DNA of 64,000 nt, from positions 354,392,660 to 354,456,659 of the forward strand of contig NC_092873.1 in assembly GCF_028372415.1 (NCBI RefSeq), given 5' to 3'. Below the pieces are notes generated by a model. That model searched no databases, was not told the DNA's origin, and saw only the letters and a program-made list of their open reading frames with translations. This document shows, in pieces, positions 28,101-40,100 of the stretch (position 1 is the first letter of the stretch; every line of letters starts with the position of its first letter). Position numbers and translations under genes: made by a program. The stretch is from Notamacropus eugenii. Lineage: Eukaryota > Chordata > Mammalia > Diprotodontia > Macropodidae.

Positions 28101-31100
28101 ACTTAAAAAGATTATTCCAAGAAGGGGTCTCTAAGGCTTCGCCAAAGGACTGCCAAAGGACCCATGACACAAAAACCGGTTAAGATCTTCCAGATTTAGT
28201 CCATTGCTTTTTGTGTTGCAGAGGAGGCATTTGAGGCCCAGAGAGGGTAAGCATCTTGCCTGTGGTCACACAGCAGAGCCCGCACTTGAACCTAGGTCCC
28301 TCTGGTTCCAAGTCCAGTGTCTATGCCACCCTGCTGAAATATCCTCAGAGTATACCTGTTGCTCTTTTCCCCAGAAAGCAGCAGAAGCTCATGCCATGCT
28401 TCTTCAGCATGCTTTTTCCCACCCAGTGAATGAGAAGCAAGGCCTTTGTGCCCCTGGCATTGGTTTTGATTTTGGGGAAGCGAGAAGAGTGCCTTCTCCT
28501 AGGGAGGCATTTGCTGGGCATTCAGAGTTTTGATTCAGCCTGTCTTTCTCCTTCCCCCAGTACTGGCACAAAGCATGTTTCCACTGTGAGACCTGCAAGA
28601 TGACACTGAACATGAAGAACTACAAGGGCTATGAGAAGAAACCCTACTGCAACGCGTGAGTCTGGGGCTCTGGGTGTGGGGGAGAGGGCGAGAGAGGAAG
28701 AGAGACACAGAGAAGGGGAGGAGAGGAAGAGGCGCAAGAGAGGAGAAAGAAACATAGGGAGAGAGGGATGGAAGGAAAGAAGAGGAGGAGAAAGTGGGGA
28801 GAGAGAGGGAGGAAAGAGAGTGAGAGAGACAGAAATCACATAGGGACATTTTTTTGGACTCTGTCAGAGCACAGTGATATTTCTGGAGGAGAGTAAGGTG
28901 TGTGCGTGTGTGTGTGTGTGTGTGCGCGCGTGCGCGTGCGCGTGTCAACCTTCTCCTTTCTTTTTACCCTTTCCTTTTTCCCTGTCCCTCAGTTTCCTCT
29001 TCTTAGCTCTGCTTTCCTTCCTCCAATATACAGACTCCCTATGGCCTGAAATGCCTTATGCAAACCTCCTTCATTTCAGAACAGTCCCTTCCATGTTTCT
29101 CCCCCTCCATCCTAACTGCTCCCCACAAGTGCCTGACTTCCTGATAACCTTTGTTGCTGCCCAGTACCACTCTTTCTCTCCCCACTCCTGTGCTATCCCG
29201 TCATTTCAGTGGGGTGCTGGTGAACTGAATCCCTCCTTCCCCTGGAACCAGTGACTACTACGTCTGAGGAGGAGAGAAGTCTGTCTGGGGAGGGCTGACT
29301 TGAGCAGAGGAGAGAGAAAGAGAGGGAGAGAGGAGAGAGGAAGAGAGAGATTGTGGGTGGCTTGGCTGCTGTTCTTCAAGTCTCATGTGTGGAGGAAGAG
29401 CCCTTCTTCCTCCTTCCTTATCTTCAAGCTGACCTGTTTTCATTACAGTACTGTAGAGAGAACCCTGGATTTGGGGGGGTAAGACCAGAGGTCTCTGTCA
29501 TCCCTGTGGGTCTGCCACAGACCAGCTCTGACTCTTGGTCATGTTGCTTCTTGTCTACCAACTTCAGTCTTTCTCCTTGGTAATGTCAGGACTACATGAT
29601 CTTGAAGTCTATTTCCAGCACCAGCATTTTGATCTGATAATTCTTTCTGGCTTTGGGTCCATAATTCACTCAACAAAGCCCAACTGTATGCTGGGTACTC
29701 CGGTAGATTCTGGGGGTACAGCGACAAAAATGAGATCATTCCTACCTTCAAGGATTTTGATTTTCTGTTGTGTGTTTGGGGAAAACCAATAGAAACACAT
29801 AAGAGTTGATGACCCCCCCCCATTTCTTTATAGACATGCATACACACATATTTATACTATGTACATACACATATACATAACATTTATATATATACATATA
29901 TGCATGCACACATTTATATATACATACACAATTCATTTATACACGTATACACATAGACATATATATGTATATATACATACACATACATATACACACACAC
30001 CTGTAGTAACCAGGTGTGGTGGTAAGTCGTTGTGATCTCTGCTACTGAGGAGGCTGAAGTCTGTGGATCATTTGAGTTCAGGCATTCACACCTGCATTTG
30101 GGAGAAAGCCATTCAGATGTCCTCACTAAATTTAGTGCCACTGTGGTGAGCCCCAAGACCACTGAACTTTGAGAGGAGGGGCGAACTAGCCCAGGTCAGA
30201 AAAATGGAGCAAGTTAAAGCTTCCATCTTCATGACCACGAGTGGCTAGGTGTATTTCCTGCCTAGATAAGATTGAGAAAATCAGGCTCAAAATAAATACA
30301 GGGTAATGAATGTTATAGGTTTTTTCCCCTGGGTGGGGATGAAGAGGTGTCCTGCTGGGCCTGTGCACATTCTCCCCTTTATTAATAAAGCAGTTATCTG
30401 GGGCAGAGGTATCAAATGCACAAACTGCATATGGCCCACAACATTCCCATGCCTCAGGAACTGGATTAAAATGTAATTGGGAAAAACGTTGCAAAAATCA
30501 ATAAAAATACAATAAAACAGAGGTGGTATTAAAAGGTAGTTTTCTAAGTCAGTATACAAACCTGTTGAGATCCTTATGCAGGTTGGTGGTCCCCATTTCT
30601 GTTTTGAGTTTGACACTGCTGATCTAGGGCATGATCTGGGAGAAGAGACAGTACTGGGTTTAAATGGTTGTTCCCATGTGATCCTAGAGAAGTCTTGTCA
30701 TATCTCTACCTATTTCTTCATCTATAAAATGGGGACATTATAGTGGGGTTTTTTCCTCTACTTGTCAAGCTTATTGTGAGACAAGTACTTTGTAAATACA
30801 GGGTTGGCAATGTGTGTTATAGAGTCTGAATTGTTATTTTATATTAAGATTTCTTTCTCATTTCCATAGCTAGCTACCTTCTCTTTGAGGGCCAATGGAT
30901 TTCCTTTTTTTTTTTAAATGGGCCAGTGGGTGGGTAGAACTTACCTCTCAATGATTGTCTTGAGAAAATGCTCCATAGCTCTATTTCAGCAAATTCTATA
31001 GAGGGTGATTTGGGATTCTGACGTTCTCCATTGCTGAGAACCCAAAAAGGAAAGAGGGTTGGGGAAGGGGGCGGGGGTCAGGGTCTTCTAGGTTGACTAG

Positions 31101-34100
31101 CTAGCCCTGGGAGAGATCTGTCCAGTTGGCCCTTTTTTTATTGACTGGAAATCATTCAGTTCCAATTCTGGGGAACGAGGTCCAAGTTCACTTCAAACAT
31201 AACAGACTTATCCAGCAAGGTACTGTGCCGGGCGTTGGGGAGTCATCTTTTTGGAATGTAGGAGTGAGGACTAGATCTGTGTTTTCATGGGTGTGGAGAA
31301 ACTTATAGAAAGTCACCTCAACTAGTACAGGTTGTCAGCCCATCTGTAATGTATAGTTTGAGTCACTTCAGCTCTGGGAATTGTGTTTAACTGGAATTTG
31401 GGGGAGAAGAAAGGGATTTGTGTCTTCTTCCCCTCAGTAGTGCTCTCCTAGGGCTAAGTGATTTGCCTGTGGCCACATAACTAGTATGTGGCAGACAGGA
31501 CCCATGCCTCGGTTTTCCTGAATAAAATCAAGCTGCCCTGATCACTTGCAGAGGCAAAAAGATGAGTTAGTTTCTGCCCTTAGGAGTTTACCTTCCCCTG
31601 GAGTGAGGTGGGGGTGGGGGTGGGGATGAGGAGGCAGAGGACCAGTCATTCTTTACTCTTTGGTTGGTTTGGGCTGGGCACCCTTTCCTATCACAGGATA
31701 TAAATTTCAACGCTTATTTGTAGGCAAAATCTAGAATATTTTTGGGAGAGGTGGTGAAGACTTAGAGATTTTGCTTGGTGGGGGGGAAGCCCCTTCCTGT
31801 ATCATAGGGAATCCATAGTTCTAGGTCGTTTCTCCATTTAATTTATGGAGATTAAAATTCCTTTCTGGTGGTTGGGAGCTAGAAGGAGGAGGGGCAGACT
31901 CCCCCCCAAAAAAAGCTGTCCTTATTCTCCCCCCTCCCGCTACCTCTTCTCTCCTAATAAGCCTCTCCTCTTCCACCCCCCTACCCCAAGGGAAATGGGA
32001 CATTCTTCACATTCTTAAGGGCTCACACAAGTCTAGTAGAGGCTCTGGTTTTCAGCAGCTTCCTTACAGCATGGGGGGGTTGGGGGGGAGGGTTGGGTTG
32101 GGGGTAGAAAGAGGGCAGTTAACTCCTTGGTGACTGGATGTTTTTGTCTGATTGAGGTCCTGGCTGGAACAGCCTCTGAATTCCTCTCCTAAGACTATGT
32201 CTTATTCTGTACTCCAAACAGTCCTACTGAAGATTCTCCCCTCATTAAGAATTCCTCGGACTTTGATGGTGGATGGCCTAGCCTTGGTCCTTTCTTCCCC
32301 CTGCTCTAGGGACAGCAGCATCAGGACCTGGAGGATGCTGAAATGTCAGTGGATGCCCAACTGGTGGTGGTGGGGGCTGGGGATTGGGGGAGAAGGAGGA
32401 CAAGCTATTCCATTTCCTTAGCTGAATCCTGTAACCCAACAGAGCACAGAGGTCTCTTGTCTCACCCTTGGCTCTCGGCCAGCAAAACAAGCTTTTTTTC
32501 TTCCTTTCTTTCTTCCTTTTGCCTTAGCCTTGGGTAGGGGAAGGGAACCACCTTGCCATCCTTAATCTAATCAGCTGATTCTGTCCCTTACAGGAAGGAG
32601 GCCCTATTATCCTAATTCTTCTCTTAACTCTGATTCTGCATGTCTCCAGGTGACAGGAACTTGAACCATTATTCCCCTCAGTCTCCTGTCTTCTTCCTCC
32701 TACCCAAAAAAACCCCAAACTTAACAACTCTGCTACTATTGCTTCAGGTGTCTTTGGCCGTATGTTCTGTGAGTCTGGCACCAGGGGCTTCAGCCCTGCA
32801 GTTTTTCCATGTTCTTCCCCCACCATTTCCTTCTCTTCCAAGGGTTGGGGATATGAATCATTTTTCTTTCCCTACCCCACCAAACCCTCTCCCAGGATGC
32901 CAAGGTAGTCTAGCATTGTTTGGGGCGTGGGAGTGGGCACTTAACTAATTTGGAGACCCAGCCCTTTGACTGTAAGCTGCTCCCTCACCCACAAGAAGGT
33001 ACAAACAGGGCATTTTCTTCCACTAGGTCTGTTGGGAGAGTATTTTTTTTTTTTTACCTTCCCTGCTTCCACCCCCCAGGAAGAGTCACCTGGGAACTGA
33101 AGCTGCATGCTTTCATAGGATTGTGGATTTAAAGGCAGGAAAGGAACTCCAGAATCATTTAGTTCAGTCTCTTCATTATATAGAGTAGGAAATGAGGCCC
33201 AGATAGGATGAGTTGCTTGCTCAAAGTCACACAGGTAGCAAATAGAGCATGGATTCGATTCCAGATCCTCAACCTTCAAATCTTACTGCTTTTTTACCCT
33301 ACTGCTTTGGGAGGAAGCCTACCCTCTCTTTTGCACACTTGCCAGAATTCTGACTCCAGCACCCTTCTGTCTATGGTTCATTTGGTCCAAGTACAGCTGT
33401 CATCTTTCCCCCTGCTTTCCTACTCCTACCCCCTTAGGGGGAAGTAGCAGCAGTGACTCCATTGTTTCCCTTTGCCCAGACCACAGACCTTTAGGATCTT
33501 GGGAGTCCAGCCCTATGACCTGCTTTTCCCATTCCGGGCAGAGCTTGACAGCTTACGTAGGTTCAACCTTGTGCCAAACCCGAGGGCAAGCAGACATAGT
33601 TACTCAGTGTAGCCTGTCGGGAGGAGTGGGATGTGTCCCACCCTAGTGTGTTGGGAGTGGAGAGTTGAATGGGTAGAAGGATTCCCTGGCCAGGCTCCCA
33701 GCACTGAGATGAGACCAAATCTTTGAAGGGGAGCTATTGGAGGTGGGGGTTAGTGGGAAGTAGCTGGAAGTGAGTAGCTCTTTCTTCTTTCTCCTGTTGG
33801 CTTCACAAGCTTGGGATGTGGCTTCTGGAAAATGTCTCAATCGACAAAAAGGCCTCTTCAGTTTCCTCGAATTTGGGTGGGGGTGGGGGGGGGCGAACCA
33901 AACTGGCAGCATTGGCTCCCTGCCAATAGTGAGCGTCCCCAGGCTCTGAGACTTCCCGTCTGGCGATGGCACCACACACATACTAGTGCTCTCGAGTGCG
34001 CTCTCTCTCACACACATACACATGCGCACACACACACACATATGTGTTCATAGAGGAGGTGGGGGATGGGGGTATGTATGGGAGTAAACTAGGCTATATT

Positions 34101-37100
34101 GGAAAAGAAGCCTAGTGCTTGTACTCACACCAGATCTTATCACTCCTAGAGGTGTAAGACACACATCCTTGTACACACAGACATGAAGCTGGCTGGCTAT
34201 ACATAGAGAGGGGTCCTGAAAAGTTTGTGTCAAATGTAAATTTTTGGTAAGTAGGATCGTATTTTAAATATATCAGGGCAGGGGAAGACAGGCTTTAAAG
34301 AAGCTTTTAGTAAATCTTTCTGTAAAGCAGAGATAATGTGAACAAATAGACCCTTCTCCCATCCCCCGAGTCATTCATCTGGCAAGAGTTCTGTCTACTG
34401 AATTTTCTTAAAGGGAGGCATACCTTCACACAGGTCCTCTCTGAGTCCCTTTCCAATTGGGGTATCAACTTACCCTGGTTTACCATGAGCCCAGAAGCAG
34501 GCTGTCATTGGGGCTGGAGAAGAAGCAGTAGAATGGGCTTGTGCTTTCCTCCTTTGCTTGACCCGTAAGTCATTGGAAAAGGAAATGGTCTGAAGCTTTG
34601 GGGGGCCTTTGCTGGGTCAAGAAAACCTAGTGGGTGGGGCAGGGTGAGCTTGGGTGGATCGTGGTATTTCTGCTGAAAGAGGATTGGATTAAAGGAGTCA
34701 GAGGGGTGTCAGTTTTTTCCTCTGTAAAATGAGAATACAAATAGTACCTACCTGCTGAGGTTTTTGGGAAGAGACCAAGAGACCATGAGGGAAAAGTACT
34801 TGGCAGGCATTTGAAAGCTGTATAAGTGGGAGCTGTTCTTTTATTAGTCCTAGTTCTGCTATTAATAATAGCTAACTACCTCTGTGACTTTGTTGAGCAA
34901 GTCACTTCACTTTTCTTGTCTAAAATGGGGAGGGGGGTTTGGAACGATGACCCCTGAGCTCTAAATGGATAATAACTTGGAAAAAGGAGACAATCGTAGG
35001 GACCCAAGATTATAGGGGAGTTGAATGAACCAGGAGTTAGGAAACCTGGATTCTTTGCCACTGACTAGTTGGTTGATTCAATTTTTCTCACCTCCAGAAT
35101 GGTCTGAACCCACCCCAGACCTGATACTTAGGGGCCCTAAGAAACAGACACACTGGTCCTCATGTGGGAGAAAGGCAGACCAAAGGGAGAGGTGAGGGGA
35201 AGAGGGGATGCTTGCTTAGGAGGAAAGGCCCTATTTGGGAGATAGGTGTGGCAGCCATGCTATTGGAGAAGCACTCTCTGCTTGCCTGTGCCTCTGTTTG
35301 CCTGTTCCTGGTTTCTAAGAAACTCAAGTTTTTTTTAGTTGGTGTGTTCTGGGAGAATCTTAATATGGGGTCAGAGGAGGACAGGAGCAAGGTTTGGTTA
35401 AGAGGGTTAGGAACTCACTGAACGTAGACTGAGAGATGAAAGAGGCTCCCTGGGGAAGTCATGACCTGTCCAACGTCACAGAGGTAGCAGGCATCAGAAC
35501 GGAATCTGTGTCCTTGGACTCTGGAAGTTAACAAGCAGGCCCACACTGCTTCCTAAGCTGTCCTTCCCTCTTAATCTTCTCTCTTTCCTCCAAACACCTT
35601 TTTTTGGTGGGGTGGAGGGAGGGAGGGATCTTGGCTTAGTTCTTCTGTATTCCATGCCAAAACTTTTCTGTCTTTAGGGAGAGTGGCTGAGGAGACTTAA
35701 AGGGGTGAAGCTTTGGCAGGGAAATGTCTGACCTTGATTGGAAGCTATAACCTTTTTGGAGCTGGGGGGTTAAGTGAGGGCTTTATGTCAAGCTCATAAA
35801 AAGCTAAGTAGAATAGCTTCCCGAAATGGCCTCCCCCTTCCTCCCCATCGCACACCCAGAGAACCAGGTTTTTCCCATTAGAAGTGACTTTGAGAGTTTG
35901 ATCTCTTTTATATCTTGGGGTTAGGGGTGCAGTGCCCCCGCAATCTGGAAAATTTGTGTAAAATTGTTTTTATCTTCCATTTGTGCCAGAGAAGAAGAAA
36001 TTGTGTATATTTATGGTGTTAAAAGAGAAAATATGTTGATATTATACATTACTATACATACATTTTATGCATTTCTGAGTTTCTAAACTTTTTCTCTGTC
36101 ATCTGCTGGCGTGTTGTCTGCAGCTTCTGCAAAACTCCTCCTAAATTCCCATTTAATTTCTTATGATGACCCGTGATGTATCACAATCACAATGGGGAAA
36201 GTCTCAATGTGGAAGGGAAAACTGTAGACTAATTCTTTACTTGGTATCTGTGTATTTGTTCCTTTAAAATATTTAAGTTTAAAATTTAATAACTTTTGTA
36301 ATTCTGTGTATCTCATGTTATTTTATGCGTTTAAAAACATTCTGAAAAGGAGGTATGTAGGATTGACCAAAGGAGGTGTCCATGACACAGAAATGAGTAA
36401 AACCCCCTGCATAAGAGCCAACTCCCATCCAGCCAACTAAGGGCTAAACAGGTTTCTTTTTGCCATAGGGGGCTCACCTTCTTGTGGCTTCCCATCCCTG
36501 AGGTCCAGGAAGTTCTTGGCCTCTACCCTTTATCCCTGCTATGGCCTCATTGCACCCCTCAGTGGGTCAGAAAGTGAGGAATGGTTTCTGGGAACAGGGT
36601 CAGACTCCCTGCCTCCTCAGCACTTTTTTTCAGGGAGGTGTTTCTAGGAATGAACCATTTCTGGAGTCTGGATGTAGAGGCTTTGGTTATTTGAGGGACC
36701 CAGATTATTTCCTTTGTTTATTTTTCCTAAGTGGTTAGCAGTACCACTTCCTTGGGTCTAAAAAAATAAGCCTGCAGTTTTTGAAGGGGCCAGACTTAGT
36801 GGGAAAGGGAGCTCACAATGCAGGGGGAGAGGGGAATTGAGAAGGGAGGATGGAGCTTATGTCCCCATTGGTTCCCCCTTGCTTTTCCCATCTTAGTTGC
36901 TTTCCATCTTAGAAGCTGGCCTTTGAAAAGAAGGGGAAAAGTGAGACTGCTAGTCTCTTTAGAAACCTGCCCCTACTGTCCACAACCTTGAGACTAGCAG
37001 CTCCAGGCTCCAGTGGAGGGAGAATAGTTTTCCCATCCACTCTTGCACCATGTCCATCTGTGGGTGAGAGGCTAGCCCTTTCTTTGCTCTGGGTCCTTTC

Positions 37101-40100
37101 AATAGAGCTTCCCAGGTTAGCCCCTTCTTTAGCTGCCACTCTAGGTAGATTGTAAAACAGGGAGAGAGGAGGTCTCCCTCCAGAGAGAGTAGCTGGCGCT
37201 GTTCCCTCCTCAGAAGGCAAAGGGGCCTGTGCCAATGGATAGAACACTGGGGAGGGGGAAGCCTGTGTTATAGACCCTTCTCCCATTTGTGGGAGAAGCC
37301 TGCAATGTCTGGTGCTCCAGGATCTCCCCCCACCCCCTAAATGTGAACATGAATGATGTGAGATGATGTTAAGGCAGAATTGTGGGGGTGGGAAACGGAG
37401 GACACCCACTGAATGCTGGAATGCCAGCGTTGCCCTTGCCACTGTCACCTTAATCCGTGCCTTGGCTCTTAGCGTTGCTGATAGCAACTGCTGTCACGCC
37501 TCAGGGCCTGGTCGCCTGGCTGTGTCTTTGTCTCATCTCGACAGACAGGGAATAATTTGATCTTGGTTTTAGCCTTGTAAATGCTGGATTTTTCCTCCCC
37601 TTGGAGCTGCTGCTAGGCTTTCCCTTCCTTGGACCTTAGCTTGCCCCACCCTGGGTCTGCCTGCTTCCACAGGGAATGATGATGAGGATGATGTTGTTGT
37701 GGAATGGGAGAGGCAGTCCATGGTGAGGTGCCAACTCCTTGGATTTAGGAGAAGAGAGTTAAGGCTCCCCTCTAGCAGGCGCTTTCAGATGAGAACAGAA
37801 GAGGTTTATAGGAACTGGAAGGGACCTTGGAGACCATCTGTCCCGCTCTTTGAAGATGAGGAAACTGAAGCCCAGAGAGGACTCGAACTTAGGGCTCCTA
37901 TTTCCAAATATCATTTCCAGTGTAGCACTCTGCCCCCACTTGTCACCCTAAAGCTGGAAGTTAGGAGGTCTGGGTCCTTCTGTCCTTCCTTCCTTTTCCT
38001 AACTGATGACTAGTAAGGAAAACTTCTCTCTTGAGTAGCTAAATGAGGGACATCCCAGTTTAGGATGAGAGAGGAAAATATATTAGGGATTTCTCAGCTC
38101 CTACTTCAGAGTGGGAGCAAAATGGGGGCAAGAACTGGAAAATCTTGAGGGGTTGAATAAATTCTATGCCTCTCCAGGTTACTAGGTTGATCGTTCCATA
38201 CCCTTCACTCCTCAAAAGAATACATGACACTAATCGTAATCCTACTCCTTCCCTGTCTCCAAGCCTTATTCCCTGACCTGGCCTGTGCTCTCTATCCCAA
38301 GGTGGAGTGAACCTCTATCTCAAGCCAATAGGTATCAATCTGGAAGGAATCAGGAGAGACACCTATGGGCCCAGAACAGGTGCTGCCTCATCTCCCATTC
38401 TAGGGCTCTCCCTCTCCCTGAATTTTAGCTTTGTAGGTTCATGTCTCTGCTGTCTTTTGCTTGCTTTCCGTTTCTGCTCAGCTGTCTCCTGAATGGCTTC
38501 CCCCACCTGAAAACCCTCTTTTCCCTTTTGCATGCTTGCTGGTGCTCCATTCTGCCTGGAGCTGGGGATGAGGTTGCCATGGGAACCTAAGGAACAGAGA
38601 ACTGGGAGGGGGGAGGGGACAGGAGGGGAGAGCCCTATATGGCTCACCAGTGGTGGTTCTGGTGGTAGGGGAGCATATTGTGCCTAGCAGCAGTCCTGAG
38701 TGTCTGCTTGCCCCACCCCCCTTGCCCTGCCCTTCTAAAAGGGGGTCAAATGCAGGGTGAGGACGGCAGTGTGGAGGGTGAGTGAGCGAGATTGGTGTCT
38801 GACCTTCTCTCCAGTTGAACCAAGTTAATCTGATGTGGGATTAAAATTCCCACTCTTAGATTAACCTCTGTTGGCATCCAAGCCAGTTCTCCCCTTTCCC
38901 ACCCCCACTTCCTCCAGTTGTCAGGGTGGGTTGGGTGTTTCAGCTGTCACAAAAGCTAGGGCCTGTCAGGCAGAGGTTGTTAGCTCACAGGGAATCTTAG
39001 GGTAAAGTGTATATGTGTGCGTGAGTGCGGTCTTGAAGCTCCTTCTTCTTCCAGCTATGGGCGTTACTCACAGTGACCCCTGCTTAGCTCACCCGACTAG
39101 CAACCTTACACACTCACGCAGGTGCGTACATGCGCGCACACACGCACACACCACCTTATAACAAATGCAGTCCAGGCTTTCTCTGCGGTACCTTCCAATC
39201 CTCCTTCCCCTTCTCTGAATACACACAGAAGTCTTGGCCACAAGGACTTCGAGTTGAGATGAGCCAGCCCTCAAGGAGGTCCCTTCCCCTGCTTCCAAAT
39301 CTCACCCTATCCAGCCAAATGAAACTCTTTTTTATGTTTAAAAATGCACCACCTTCCCCACCCACATACATCCCAACCCCATCCCAAGAAAAGAAAGACT
39401 TCACAGCTTTATCCTGTTCCTGGTTCTCAATGCAAGGAAATTCTTCCTAAGAGTTCCCCTCAGATATTCCTGTTCACCTCTCATGGTCCAGTGGATGCAA
39501 AGAGGGAATGTTTTTCTCTAGAGGCCCCCAGCAGCATAGAATAAAGCTACTCTGTTTGGGCACGGGCTGTCTGGTGGCAGGAGACCAGGTGCACACAGCC
39601 TGATAATCCAGTCTGATTCTCATGTCATCCCACCAACTCTTTCAAGACTCATCCCATGACTTTCTTGTCAGCTTCCCTTGCACTGACCTTTCAGATTTGT
39701 CCTTTCCTCACTTTACTGTGGGAACTGCCTGTCTTAAGTGGGGGAATGACATAGCAACCACTGGGGACAATGGAGGGTTTGGTCATTTATCTATTTCAGC
39801 AATAGAGGACCTCATCATCTGGGGTCAGCATGGCATGTTGGACTGTCTTTGCCTGGCCTCTGGCATGCAGTTAACTATTTCTGTTTTGGGAGTGATGATG
39901 ATGGTGGTGGTGATGAGGGATCCACATTTACATAGATCACATTTACAGTTTACATGGTACTTTCCTCAGAATTAACACTGTGAGGTCAGTGGTACCAGTT
40001 TTATCACTCCCCCATTTAACAGATGAAAAAACTGGGGTTTGGAGAAGTTTGGGTGTGTCCAGGTTTCATGGTCTGGAAAGCATCAACACCAGTTTTCCCA

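Larger units (their letters stand above)
18543..28560 (+). other. LASP1 intron 1
   Basis: A 10,018-bp intron. The first ~600 bp belong to the CpG island. Between 19.1 and 20.5 kb it is G+C and pyrimidine rich, with no gene visible; repeats become frequent after 23.9 kb. Confidence 0.9.

Noticed and set aside
36909-37487. 192-codon minus-strand frame
   Set aside because: No recognisable domain, no plausible promoter or splice context, inside LASP1 intron 2 in moderately G+C-rich DNA; probably chance.
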